NCBI RefSeq assembly: GCF_019649055.1
Contig: NW_026570534.1
Span: 1-57,919, forward strand
Direction: 5' to 3'
DNA: 57,919 bases
From: Paramacrobiotus metropolitanus
Taxonomy: Eukaryota; Tardigrada; Eutardigrada; Parachela; Macrobiotidae
Part shown: positions 44,591 to 56,337 of the stretch, piece after piece
How positions within the stretch are numbered: position 1 is the first letter of the stretch
How the letters are laid out: every line of letters begins with the position of its first letter
The notes under the pieces: model-generated
The model's input: the letters and a program-made list of their open reading frames with translations, nothing else
What the model was told of the DNA's origin: nothing
The model's database searches: none
Position numbers and translations under genes: made by a program

Positions 44591-45978
44591 TATGACGAGC
44601 CGTTCGGGCAAAAAGGTTTTATGTATGTTATCTAACTAATGATATGCTTGTTATGATTGCCATGTTACTCATGGTACGCTTGTTATGTATGTTATGTACG
44701 TTAATAATGCTATGTTATCCATGATACTGTTTTGTGCTTCCCTTTAAATTCTTCATAATATATTATTACATTTGCTTCGAATTCACAACGAGAAATCTTT
44801 CAAGTTTGCAGATATAAGTTTGGTGCGGGCTACGGACAAACGGTATCATAATACTGCCGGTACATGTTATACCTACATGCAGATCATATTGAAACGGCAA
44901 GTCCTCCGCGAAGTCATCGAAAGATTTTTCGGCAAGGTTTGCTAAAAGTTTAACTAAAAATAAAAATTTATCTTGATTTATTTTCTCCAAAAAGAATGGC
45001 AACATGCGCTGCGGGTACTGTACTACGTAGGGGCAAATTTATCTACAAAGGTCAACTGGCGCGCAACAAACGACTGCAGCGCAAGGCATTACTGTAAGAA
45101 TTGCTAAAAATTTAAGAAATATTAATTTTAAGAAAATTTAAATTTCTTCTGTTTTCAAAAGCAAATTTTTTTGAAGCTTCGTCCTGTACTGAAACGTGCT
45201 CATCAAATTTCGGTGAAGTTTAAATGTAAACTCTAACGAGGGAACATTTTCCGGGTATATATTCAGAAAATTTTGATGTGGAAAGATATTGTACCATAGT
45301 ATGCTTAAAAAAATAATTCCATTTGGTGTGGTCCACTGAGCGTGGCAATACATAATTATATGATTACATAGTACTGCATACTGCTTTGCGAGTATCACTA
45401 CTTATACAGTGTTACTGCAGTACGGGCTTTTCTGCTGTAACTTTATTCTGATGTTGTAACTTGTGGATGATGCTTTAGGCTTTAGCCGTACACTCTTCCA
45501 GTTTTCGTCCACCGACATAATTACGTAAGGGAAGCAGACGTTCTTATGCCATTCCTGCCAGATTACAAATTTTTAAAAATTGTCAGGGCAGGGTCTCCTA
45601 GACAGTATACGAATTGTTAGGTATACGAGCACTGTTGAATTTCTTACTATTTAACAACAGCTGCAGGACATAAACATAAACCAGTACTTTTGATCCAATA
45701 AAATCAGAATAACTTTAATAATTTTTTTAATTTCTATCACCAACTCCTGCGGCAAAACTGTCGGATGACTTCGCGCGAGAATTGCTATTATAATGTGAAC
45801 TGTAACTTGTACTAGCACTTTGCTCTAGTATCATATGTACAATAACATTCATAACAAACGCAGCATAAGTAAGGTAACATACATAACAAGCGTAACACAA
45901 GTAACATGCCAATCATAACAAACATAACATAAGTAACATAACATATATAAAACCTTTTTGCACGAACGGCTCGTCATA
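44591..45978. mobile_element. Foldback element H, 1.39 kb, abutting the satellite
   Basis: About 130 bp at each end are inverted: TATGACGAGCCGTTCGGGCA at 44591 against the right end closing at 45978, followed inwards by AAAAGGTTTTATGTATGTTA and runs of GTTATGTATGTTATG. TATGAC precedes the left end (44585-44590) and follows the right end (45979-45984), a candidate 6-bp TSD, though the element also begins TATGAC. The middle (about 44760-45800) has no recognisable coding sequence. Confidence 0.65.
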
Positions 45979-46184
45979 TATGACACTGGTGTAATATCAA
46001 AACATTTTTAACAGTTAATAATGAATAATTAATATTGGTTGAGACAATAACATACTCGTGAACCTAATACGGCGTAATAAATGGCTAAAGGTTATGTTTC
46101 AGTTATAACTGTCATAGTATTGCTTCCTTTTTATGAAACCAACGAAGATTCTAGTTTTCGCGTAAATATCGCTAATGTGCGTTG

Positions 46185-46450
46185 AACTGGTCAACAAATT
46201 GTCGGTCAGCAAGTTTTTGTCTTCTACAAGTAGTCGGTCAGCGAGTTGTCGATTACCGACATTTCGCTGGGCGACAAGTAAGCTGTCGTTCAGCAAACTA
46301 GTTTCTGCAAGATGTCGGTCGGCCAGCTTGTAGAAAAGCGTACTGTCGGTCAGCGGTTTGTCGGTCAGCAAGCTGTGGTAGTCAGCAACAAGTCGGTCAT
46401 CAAATTGTCGGTCAGCGAAATGAAGGTCATAGAGTTGTCGTGCTACCGTT
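46185..46450 (-). repeat. T repeat cluster 4
   Basis: Units such as AAATTGTCGGTCAGCAAG and AGCGGTTTGTCGGTCAGCAA, about twelve in number, complementary in orientation to clusters 1 and 3. Confidence 0.7.
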
Positions 46451-46640
46451 AAGATGTGCTCCACAGGCTTTGTGGAGTGAATCACCGCCCGGTATGGTAC
46501 AGTTAAGAACTTAAGTGACTTTTGTACGTGATAAATTTACATCGGGCTTTCATAATTTTTCGTGCAAATCTGTTTAAAATATTTTTTTAAAAAATCATTA
46601 TAAAATTTTTGAAAATTCTGCAAACCTGGTTACCTGGGTG
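46450..46640 (+). repeat. S repeat tail
   Basis: GTGCTCCACAGGCTTTGTGG, AGTGAATCACCGCCC and a T-rich tail with GCAAATCTGTTTAAAATATT, matching the ends of the S copies at 31855-32110 and 34700-35150. Confidence 0.6.
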
Positions 46641-47265
46641 TACTGTAATTTTCGTATTAGTGAGATGCGGTCCGTAAAATGCGGGAAAATTATAATTCCG
46701 GTATTCATTACCACAACAACTAATAAACTGTAGAAAAGGCAGTCAACACTCCTACTGGCGGTAAAGTACTCGTATAACGGTATAGCTAACAATAGTGCCG
46801 TCTTCAGTTCCAGGATGCAGACATATTAAACTGCTGAGAATTCTGCTCTATAGCTTGTATTCCCGTCTAGCCTGGCTCAGATTACCGCAGCCCGGAGGCA
46901 TGTGGATAAACCGCGGAAGACGTACCCGGTTGTCTTGACCTTTCTGCTGAACAAGCGAAAGTGCTGAAGGTCACATAAGTGACTGCTGCGGATTTCTTTC
47001 TAGCGTATTATGTGCCAAAATTAGGTGCCAAATTTGAATTATGTGCCAAATCTGCCAGGAACGAAAACTTTATAAACGGAACATTATATTTAATGATGTA
47101 TATTATATTTAATCGGCAGAAAAATAAATACCGCGAAATTCAGTTCTACAGGAAATCACCTACAATATGTCTAAAAAAGCCAAAAACTACGATACCTACT
47201 AAAATACATATCTGAAGTTATAAAACACATTATATGACAAACAACAAAGCCCAGCTGCACGTATA
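46640..47265. other. No gene recognised
   Basis: A short coding-like patch near 46866-46965 (a frame reading LAQITAARRHVDKPRKTYPV) has no splice support or known family. The rest is AT-rich and unremarkable. Confidence 0.3.
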
Positions 47266-47269
47266 CAGG

Positions 47270-48708
47270 TTAAGAGAAACTAGCGTTTCAAGCAGTCTTG
47301 AAGAAGCGTCTTCAACGGCACGGGAAACGGAGGCAGCGCCCGGTCGACATTTTGAAACCAACCAAGAGAAATCCGGTACACCATGGCGAACATTTGGGAC
47401 GCTTCGTTCAGCTTGCGGTAGACAGCGGCGCGTTCTGCCGGATCGCGGCGCCGATAGCCGATGATGTACGTTAGCGCATCCGCATAAAACGTGTGCAGGT
47501 GACTGAGTAGTGATTTATCAGAAGCTGTGGTCGTTCCTAAGAAAAATCCGTCAACCGAAAACCATAATTACTGCGCGCTTCTGCTGAGCCACACTCGTAA
47601 TATCGAAAGTCGAACAAAATTACTGTACCACCATATAATTCTGTTATAAATGTACAACGATACATACGAGGATCAAAAAGCGCCATGGCCAGTAGCAGAT
47701 AGGATTCCGTCAATGTCAGCCCGATCCCGTTGAATACAGTACTAAATTTGGCACAGAACCGGAGGAATTCGGAATCCAAACCAATAATCTCCATCCAGTG
47801 GTTGCTGGCGGGAATCTGTTCAGGGCCCGGAAGTGGGTAATAGTATTCTCCCTTGTAAAAGGATCTCATGTGATGCAGCTAGAAAATTAACATCATAATT
47901 ATGGAGAGCAAGTCTGTAATTGTCATACGAGCAGTTTGATAACGGACATAACAACTCGTACCAGATTACTGATAAAGGCTTTCTCCGCCAGCAGAATATC
48001 TCGATCCGCCGAGCTAATGCCCTCGAAACCGGGTAGCATGGCGAGAAATTGCACCAGACGGACTTTGCCATCTTCCAGTTTCTCCTGCATTTGCATTAGT
48101 GCTCGCTGCGGCAGTGTCTGCGGTTGGTACTGCAGTGTGAATTATTAAAATGGATTATTACTTAGGCTATGATGAAACTATATTCTGCATTGAGTGCACG
48201 CCGGTGTTGGAATGCGAGAAAATAAATCACAAAATTGTAAACTACGATTGTACCGGTATCAGGTGAGCTTCGAGGACGGACGTCATGAAGGCGGAATACA
48301 CGGCAATCTGGTCCCCGTAAGCGATTTCGTACGCCGCACACACCGCGCCACCGGCTTTCTGCAGCATCACATCGCGGGAATTGCTCACGTTGGAGAAATG
48401 CGCGCAATGGAAATTGGACGGTAAAACTGGGCGAAAGGTCGCTGCGACATTCATGAAGCCCTGCAGATCTGCAAAGAATACGAGTAATTATTGGCAGTCT
48501 AAGCGCTGCAGGATGTAAAAACAGCGCGGTCTCCGACCGCATGGAGGGACCGGTTTGCGGAAGCCGAACGGAAAAGTCGTCGGTGTCGGCAAAAAATCCT
48601 CGTTAAAATGCCCACGCAGTTGAATCTGCACTTCGTTTAGGTCCGGCAGGGTTTCCACTGTGTTGGAACTCGATTCACGATCAGAAGATGGTGGGTCTTC
48701 CACGGTGA
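47270..48708 (-). CDS. Nuclear-receptor ligand-binding-domain protein (most intact copy)
   Basis: Five exons in transcription order: 48708-about 48500 (donor unclear), 48468-48254, 48129-47962, 47878-47668, 47536-47270. The last four join in frame with GT-AG ends. Exon 1 reads VQIQLRGHFNEDFLPTPTTF. Exon 3 carries the nuclear-receptor LBD signature QFLAMLPGFEGISSADRDIL (helices 3-4). Exon 4 carries FNGIGLTLTESYLLLAMALF (helices 7-8). Exon 5 carries LHTFYADALTYIIGYRRRDP, then VYRKLNEASQ (helices 9-10), ending LKR at TAG. Such domains bind small lipophilic ligands or co-regulators to control transcription. No two-zinc-finger DNA-binding domain is visible in the window. Exon 1 starts at an acceptor (CTGCAG|TCACCG), so upstream exons exist or are lost. 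No stops or frameshifts seen in exons 2-5. Exact receptor subfamily not identified. Confidence 0.75.
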
Positions 48709-48729
48709 CTGCAGAAATGGTTAATTAAA

Positions 48730-50720
48730 GCCAAGTGACCTTGCTAATCGTTTTCTCGTATAATCGCTCGGTCACACTCACAACTTATAATTGTGGTAAG
48801 CGAATCAGGCGGCGGCAGCGGTTAAATGTACGCCTAATTTAATCTTAATTTCCACAAATTTTTGTCGTATTTGTCTAAGAGCAGTACCGTTAGGTTTTCA
48901 ATGGAACTCATAACCTGACAAATCGGAACTGAACCTGCTGGCAGTGTTTGGTTGCGGAACTGAAACCAGCAGGTTCCGACATCTGGACGCATCCTCGTCA
49001 TTCATATGCAAGCCTACAGTATATTTCCATGTTTCCTTTTCTTTGTTATCGATATAAGCAGAGCATAGCTTTTACATGGCTGTCACAATTACATGGCTGT
49101 CACTTTTACATGGCTATCGGTTTGTGGAAATTAGAATTCACGCTGGCCGGTTGAACGATTCACTTGCCAGATGGTTTAACTAAACTAACATACACGTATT
49201 TTATTCATTTGGATCCGAATAACACCACAAGACCGAGCTAGCAGATGCAGTCATAATGCCGTACCTCTGTCCACAGAATTACTCCGTTTGGATCGTTTCC
49301 GTGCGCCCTGCCCGTCCGACTCCTCCATCGAAATAATATAATTGCATTCAGCTTTCTAAAATTCAACCTCCGAAAGTTGTAAACGCATCCTGCGCGAAAT
49401 GGCCCGGTACATAAAACATGGTCACAATTTCGTGTCCACAAAACAATTTAAAAATTTAATTTGTTTGGAACTGGGTTTCTACGAAATTTTCCAAGGATAT
49501 ATTATACGCAACTGCCAAACTAGCCCACCAGTATGTAGTGACTGCAATCGTCCTTCGGTTTCAAAAGTGATTTTAAGACAGACAAACTGCAGACAGTGAA
49601 GCGATTGCAGACAGTTCTTTTTAGATCTGGCAGAATTTTAGAATACTGTAGTACTCGTATAGTACGTGCTATGCACAGCAAAACTATACCAATATATCTT
49701 GATGGCATCCACACAGACACTCATACGTTGAGACACAAAATAATCAAGAAACAATTTCTTGAAAAATGCATGCGGTTTACTCAGTATATACTGTATGTGA
49801 CAGTATAGTGTGCATCTTGAATACAAGACGCTGGAGGCATTTCCACGCTGCTCGTGGTATCGCAAACGCTGAAAGCTGTCGCACCGGTTACACTGTCCGT
49901 GCGGCTTTGGGTGAAAATAATCGATAAAAATGCACTTCCGGATAAGTAAACACCGGAGTCGCCATAGTTGTCTGGCGGGTGTGGGCGTTAATGTGTCCTA
50001 CATATAGTGCAAAATTAACCCAATCATATTTCTATTTACCGGTATTAATTTTCTCGAGACTCGTCGATCTTTTTACTACTGTAGGAATGCCGTACAGTGT
50101 TCACGATCCGAAAAATAACGAAGGATAAAATGTACAGGAATTAGAAAAATATGCCGGCATTTAGCACAAGGCAGCCACGTTACACATTTTGTTGTAAAAT
50201 ACTACAAGAAAAATTCTCCTAAATACTGCCGGAATTGATTTCCATTTCCATGTACATAATTCGCGGTCCTGGAAGCAGATTTGGTATGTCGTAACACAAG
50301 TGTCTGCACTAGTCTGTTCACTATTAGGTGTGTTTTGTAATCGTTGTGCATTTCTACCGGGTTTTGTGTTTTGTGCGAATTAAATTCCAAAGGACTTCAC
50401 ACACAAACAAGCGTGCTAATGTTTTCTTACTATATTATAGATCTTGATTCCTGGATAGACTAAAATTCCTTGATTCCTGGATAGACTAACATGAGCTGAT
50501 TCCAGTTCTTCAGTAAACCAAAATCGGCTAAAACATAATTTGCGACCGTTAACAGTCTCAAAAATACCACCGTTGAAAAAAAAATTTGAACTTCGCTTTA
50601 TCAATCAGATGTAAATTCGGCCAGTAACGGGAACTCGAGCGATTGCAGCAGTCCCGAACCAACATCCGCAGCGATGGTGGAAAAGAATTAAGTTTGCCGT
50701 TCAGACTGACATTTTTGTGC
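48730..50720. other. No gene recognised
   Basis: Contains a TACATGGCTGTCAC triplicate near 49073-49115 and an inverted pair AACCTGCTGGCAG / CCAGCAGGTTCC near 48930-48980. The remaining frames show no family resemblance. Confidence 0.4.
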
Positions 50721-50723
50721 CAG

Positions 50724-50861
50724 TTAATCCACCACTTGGTAAACTATGAGCAGCATCTTCACCGCATTATCCAGCTTCTGATAAAACAGCTGCGCGTTCC
50801 GGAGTCGTTTGTCGGTTGCTGATCATAAACGTTAACGCTTATGTGTAGAAATCGAGAAGAT
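50724..50861 (-). pseudogene. Nuclear-receptor LBD relic (helices 9-10)
   Basis: The minus strand reads DFYT, a stop, ALTFMISNRQTTPERAAV, then after a frameshift YQKLDNAVKMLLIVYQ and a stop. It aligns with FYADALTYIIGYRRRDPAERAAVYRKLNEA of the copy at 47270-47536. Only one exon is left. Confidence 0.6.
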
Positions 50862-50930
50862 CCCCGTAAAACTTTTTATAAGACGCGCTATTGGGTTCTA
50901 CAACACCGATAAAAACTAGATATTTTTCTG

Positions 50931-51204
50931 GTCGAACGAAGCGTAGCGAAGGTCTTCTATGTTCAGCGATTAGAAACACGTTCAGCGACTCGGTGCGCGT
51001 TCAGCGATTAGCGTTCAACGACTTTTCTAGAAAAGTGCACTCGCTTTTGGCGGTCACGTGCCGCGCAGCCACGTGCCACGCAAGCGTGCATTTGATAGCA
51101 AAGGCAACCCCGCATATGTGCATTTAGTGGCGGTGACCGACGGACGGACACCACATTTTCCGTAATCGCTGAACATAGAAGACCTTCGCTAAGCTTCGGT
51201 CGAC
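50931..51204. mobile_element. 274-bp TIR element
   Basis: GTCGAACGAAGCGTAGCGAA...TATGTTCAGCGATTA at the left and its near-exact complement at the right end (51163-51204), about 40 bp each. The core is GC-rich with GTGCCGCGC/GTGCCACGC repeats and GGACGGACGG. Non-coding. Confidence 0.75.
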
Positions 51205-51414
51205 AAGTGAACATTTTCTCAGCTATATGTACAGAATAGATAGGTTTTGTCAGCCAAAATTTAAAACTACACCCTGCACTAAAAATACTCAGTACTAACA
51301 GGATTGGAACCGAGGGCATCTGTTAACGGTATGGATTTAGAATTACATAGCGTACTCATATAATATACGTGTGACTATTAAAGTCGTACTTATATTATAC
51401 GAGTGGAAGGACGC

Positions 51415-51720
51415 TCATGCTCGTTGGTTTCCGGTTGTACGGTACAGGTGCTGTCGCGTCTTTTCCCGCTGAAAAAATGCTTTGATGTCTGCTTGACGTA
51501 CAAGCGATCCAGCTTGTATATCAGCTACAGATACTCCGCTGTTAGCTCTTTGATCTTCTGCGGATAGCGCACTTGGTACAGAGATTCGAAGGCTTTGCGT
51601 TCCAAACTTTATACCAACAGGTTCATTTCTTATCATTCTGTTCATCCAACAGGACGACGAAGTTGTCAAAACCTGCTTCGACGCACCCCAGTCTGTGGTG
51701 TCTGGATCAAAGCCTTCCAT
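51415..51720 (-). other. Coding-like frame, function unknown
   Basis: About 100 codons, hydrophilic, with SAEDQRANSGVSVADIQAGS. No known motif, no clear splice sites. It may be an exon of an unidentified gene or chance. Confidence 0.25.
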
Positions 51721-51940
51721 AGAAGAATGCTGTCGCCAGAACGGTCTGTGGTCGTGTCGCAGGTGGCACGGTGCGTTATGATAACAGAATGAATTTTCCC
51801 TTGAAACTTGTGACCGTAACTCAAAGTCTCAGTCCTCTCACGCCACTGTCGTGTTCGTAAGTACGATTCCCATCCTATATATGCATACGGACACTACACT
51901 GCAAAACAAGGAAGAAACCGCGGATATGTGTGTACTTATC

Positions 51941-52164
51941 TATGTGTATATATGGGGAAAAACAAGTCTAGCCGAACCAGTCCCTTGTATTTCTGATGTC
52001 AGCCGACTGGTGTTTTACGGTGTATCTGTACATGGTGCTTATGTACCGCGCCTGATTTAACCGTATGTACGGCCGTAACGTCACACTCCAGCCGGCTGAC
52101 GGCAGCAGTACAGGGAACGGGTCGAGTAGACTTGTTTTTTCCCCTATATATCCATGTGTATATA
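51941..52164. mobile_element. ~224-bp foldback MITE
   Basis: TATATGGGGAAAAACAAGTC at the left pairs with GACTTGTTTTTTCCCCTATA at the right; pairing continues inwards over about 75 bp (GAACCAGTCCCTTGTA, GTCAGCCGACTGG against CCAGCCGGCTGACGG). Confidence 0.7.
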
Positions 52165-52604
52165 TATTTCAATATAATAATACGTACTTATCGAGTGAAC
52201 GAATGTCAGCCTCCTCCTAAAATAAACGCCATTTCTGTTTCGAGACTAAGCATTGGGAATATCTATATTTTTGTTCCCGCCATCGTTAATCATCAATATT
52301 TCATCCCGTTACTGCATCGGTAAAACGAGGTCATCGAGATGTTGATAAGCACTAGGCAGTATGAGCAAAATTACTCATACAAACATTGATGGGTTTGTAC
52401 TGTGAATTTTGCGCTCAGGAAACGCTCTCTGTGACTCCGCGCTCTCTGCAACCACTAAAGAGTTGAACAGGTTGATTTACTGAGCACTTATAGCCGTTAT
52501 AGGTATGATAATATTATAGAAGTAGTCTTACAGTTCAGCTGAATTTGCTTTACAAGTATACGTACTTTAGCGGAGCAGCAAAATAAAAAATCTGCAAAGC
52601 TATG

Positions 52605-55600
52605 GGCAGGGGGTAAAACGTGGCAATGGCACCTGCCACTGGCACTGCCAGTGGCATGGCAAGCGATAAAAGCTGGAGCCTCTGGCAACTGGCAAGCGAT
52701 AAAACCTGGCAGATGCCACAAAAAATGTGGCACCACGTACAAGAAACAGATTTGGAATAGTTGGTCAAATCTATCATTTTTGAAAATTTTGCCAGCATAC
52801 AATCAATTTATCATGTACAGCGTTAACAGCACTGGCCATGCACGAAGTGCGAGAGTAAGTGAATAGAGCTAACAGTCAGCCTAACACAAAACTCTCAAAA
52901 GGTCACCCACCTCGCATTTTTGCGCTGAGTGTCACAATAAAAATTAACGACAAGGTACGAGTATGTTAAGAACACGATCGCCACACTTGCTCAAGGAGAC
53001 GTGGAATGTCTTGCTCTGGAATGTTTTGCGACTGATTATGTTGCTTTAATCGTGTGATTACTGCTGTTCAGCGTTGAGTACAAGCACGTGCACTACTTGC
53101 ACGGTAGACGATGCAGTAGAAAGCAGACTCTTTATACTAAGAGCTGGATGTATCCCTGAACAGACATTACCTAAAAAACCATGTTTACGACAAGTGCAAC
53201 TACGTACATGATTTCTACCGAAGACGCTGCGACTAAAACAGCAAAAGGCAGCGACATGACCTGAATCAAAAGTATTGCACGTAAAGTGCCAAAGGAGGAT
53301 TTTATAATGTTCTGGTATTCACGTGGAAATGTGGCACAAAACTGTATCTACGGACTACGAGTACCGTAAAGCGACCAACTGTTGTTACTGGAACGCTATT
53401 CATTATTTTGTATATGGTGCCCGTGTTACAGTATATCTTCCCGACATCTAACATATTTACGTGAGATTTTAAATGTTCTACCGCAAATTTAAAGGTCATC
53501 TAGAACTTCTACTGCGCACCAGTTACCACCTACTTCATTACTACTACGAATGTTCGCAATAATTCGATACGAAAACCACTACGAACAAGCACTCCAGTAC
53601 TCTACACTGTCTACTGTATTTGGCTTATTTATTGTAATGGAGTAATGTTTGCAGCGCTGCAACTAAAACCATGAAAATAAATTCCTAATAAATACGTAAA
53701 GTTTTTGGTGTAGTGCATTTGCAGGTTATAATGTGCAAGCAGATATAACGCTAACTGTTTAAAATATGATTCGCAAGTATCCGTCCTAAATTTATTGGTA
53801 TTAGAAACTTTTGTCAACAAAACTCGTCGTAACTCGGCTCCTTTGCTCGTTAACCAATAAAATTTTATAATACCAGGGTTAGGCTGTGACATTAGTATGG
53901 CGTAAATAGTGTTCGCAGAATATCCAAACGTTCAAACTTATTGCAACTTTAAGGTGAGAACTGTGAAGTGTCAATAATAATTAAGACGAAAAAAGGTGCA
54001 ATCACAAATTAAGCTATTTATTACTTACGCATATTGGCATAATAATCAAACGCTGAAAGAGTGGAAATGCATGTACAGACTAATACGAATTTATCTCCAC
54101 GTAATCCGCCCCACTAAGATCCTATCCAACTTAAATTTATCCATACTTCATAATCTCAACGGTGACGGCAGGTGCCGGAGTCGCTTGGTAATCAAAAATT
54201 GCGCCGTACTCAGAGCCAGATATTATTAAAATTTTCTACGCAGTAGATTTTAACACTGTATCACACCGCCCAGCAGAATGCTGTTATACCGTTTGAGGCA
54301 GACTTTGAGTTTATTGGTTTGTTTATCATGAATAACTTTTGCCGTTATGTACAACGGGCTAACTACTGTAATAAGCTACCAAAAGTCCAAAACACAGAGA
54401 TAAGGACCTGTGAATGTAATGGTGTGCATATATGGCGCCGGTTTTTTTGGAAATATAACAGCAAAGTTCAAATGCGCGTACGTAAAACAAACAATTGCGT
54501 CAAACCGGCACCACAGCAGATTAAACATCAAAACAGGACACCGTTGGCCACAATGCTGGACCTGGTCTGTAGTCAAAACAAGATTGCAAAGCCTGTTAGA
54601 AAGCGCGTTTCACTCAGTAACACAGCCACAACTATTGTCTCTGCAGAAATGATCTTGTACTTACTGTTTTGTACAAGCAATTATATCACTCCAGCTTTCA
54701 ACTTTCTCTTCCGGTCCGAAATTGTTTGTCGCAAATATACGTCATGGCGTGGAGTGCTTCTTGGTATGTTTAATTAGTATGATAGTGCTTAAGAATTAGT
54801 AATTATGCAGTATTACGCAGTATTAGGATCGTTATAAATAATCTGTTATTCACAGTTAGCACGTGGGAAACCTCCTTGTGCTTCGAGCTGTATTATTTCA
54901 ATTATTTTTAATTGGCGCTTTGACATACTGTAACTTTGTCCCGCAGTTTCTTTCGTAAGGGTATAGATAGCGCGTGCTCTGTAATTAGCGCGGAATCCTC
55001 GTTATAATTTCTGCCACTACACTACGTCCAGAAGTACATGGCAGATTTACTCTTTTCTGTTCTCAGTACTCAGGTTAATCATTAAGTGATTAAGGAAAAA
55101 CTAAATATTTATAATTTACGTAGATCGATATTTGGTAGCATCAACCATGCCAAATGCCTGGAGATTATAAGCAGAAGTATGTGCCGACCGATGTGTGCTG
55201 TAACGCGCTGTCGTATGATTTAACTTAACTCGTGAATATGTATTTGGTCGCTGTGATAGTTAATGTGAGAGAAATTACGGGACAAGCTTGAACACGTAAA
55301 TGCAATTTTGGGTAATAATCATTGCCACACTCCAGTCTTCAGTAGGCCAGCGTTGTACAACATGAACTGACTTCAACTGAGTGTTCATCCCTGACTTATC
55401 TTTACTGTAGAATGGCAGTGGTACGAATTTTAATTTTAGGATTACAACCTTTTTGTGTGCTTACTTCCTTGCATACTGTAGTCAGTGTAGTGCACTATTA
55501 TACTGCACTGCGGCGAACCAAAAACATAATTAGTGAAATTAAATTAATAATCCCGTACGACTGCTCGAGAACGTCTATGTTCCTTAAGTGTTGTGTTTCA

Positions 55601-56328
55601 TAAATCATGCCAGTTTTGCTTGCGATGGCAGATTAATATTTAAATAAGTACAGAGTACTTGATAGCTGCTGACATACTTGTACAAGTGAATTCACCCAAT
55701 GAGTGTACTGAAAAAATTTAAGAGAACACTTCAACGATTCTGAACTTTTGCGTCTGCCTGTCTTCTAACGAGGAAAAATGGGAAGTAAACGACATTAAGG
55801 TTTCTCTCATCCTACCAGTTCAGTTGCGGAGTCTTAGTCACACTCCTTTTGGATCAGAGCGTATTCCAACGTTAACAGCAACAAGCTGTAAAGTACCAGA
55901 AAATGCTCACAAATTTTTTTGCAGTTATTTATAATCAATGCAGTTACAAATACTTACGTGTGGGATTCCGTAGGAAATGTTCCGAATGAGTTATTAACAT
56001 GTCTTGTAATTATTTTTTATTGCGGCGATTTGACGTCAAAACACAGTGACCTTTTAAAAATTGTCAGCCGGCTCTTACTTATGCACTTGTTGCACGGCCA
56101 GTGCTGTTAACGCTGTACATGATAAATTGATTGTATGCTGGCAAAATTTTCAAAAATGATAGATTTGACCAACTATTCCAAATCTGTTTCTTGTACGTGG
56201 TGCCACATTTTTTGTGGCATCTGCCAGGTTTTATCGCTTGCCAGTTGCCAGAGACTCCAGCTTTTATCGCTTGCCATGCCATTGGCAGTGCCACTGGCAG
56301 GTGCCATTGCCACGTTTTACCCCCTGCC
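52605..56328. mobile_element. Long-TIR Mutator-like element B with 9-bp TSD
   Basis: TIRs of about 250 bp (52605-52855 and about 56080-56328), nearly identical, beginning GGCAGGGGGTAAAACGTGG. The 9-bp direct repeat AAAGCTATG flanks both ends (52596-52604 and 56329-56337). Long TIRs and a 9-bp TSD fit Mutator-like elements. Interior blocks match the element at 5-7554 in the same order. No transposase motif is recognised. TIR sequence identity between its two ends is much higher than between the ends of the first element, so this copy looks younger. Confidence 0.8.
54319..54777 (+). other. Conserved interior frame of element B
   Basis: A 152-codon frame with no known domain. Part of it (IWRRFFWKYNSKVQ, from about 54425) is shared at DNA and amino-acid level with the broken frame at 1841-2068 of element A (TWRRFFCHSSKVQ). 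Sharing between two copies may simply reflect common descent of the element, not selection on a protein. Confidence 0.3.
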
Positions 56329-56337
56329 AAAGCTATG

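Noticed and set aside
43266-44635. Lys-Lys-Pro-rich 'proteins' of 185 and 271 residues (and Phe-Leu-Arg on the other strand)
   Set aside because: The 9-bp satellite unit is a multiple of three without stops, so long frames appear automatically on both strands. No start context, splice site or non-repetitive domain supports a gene.
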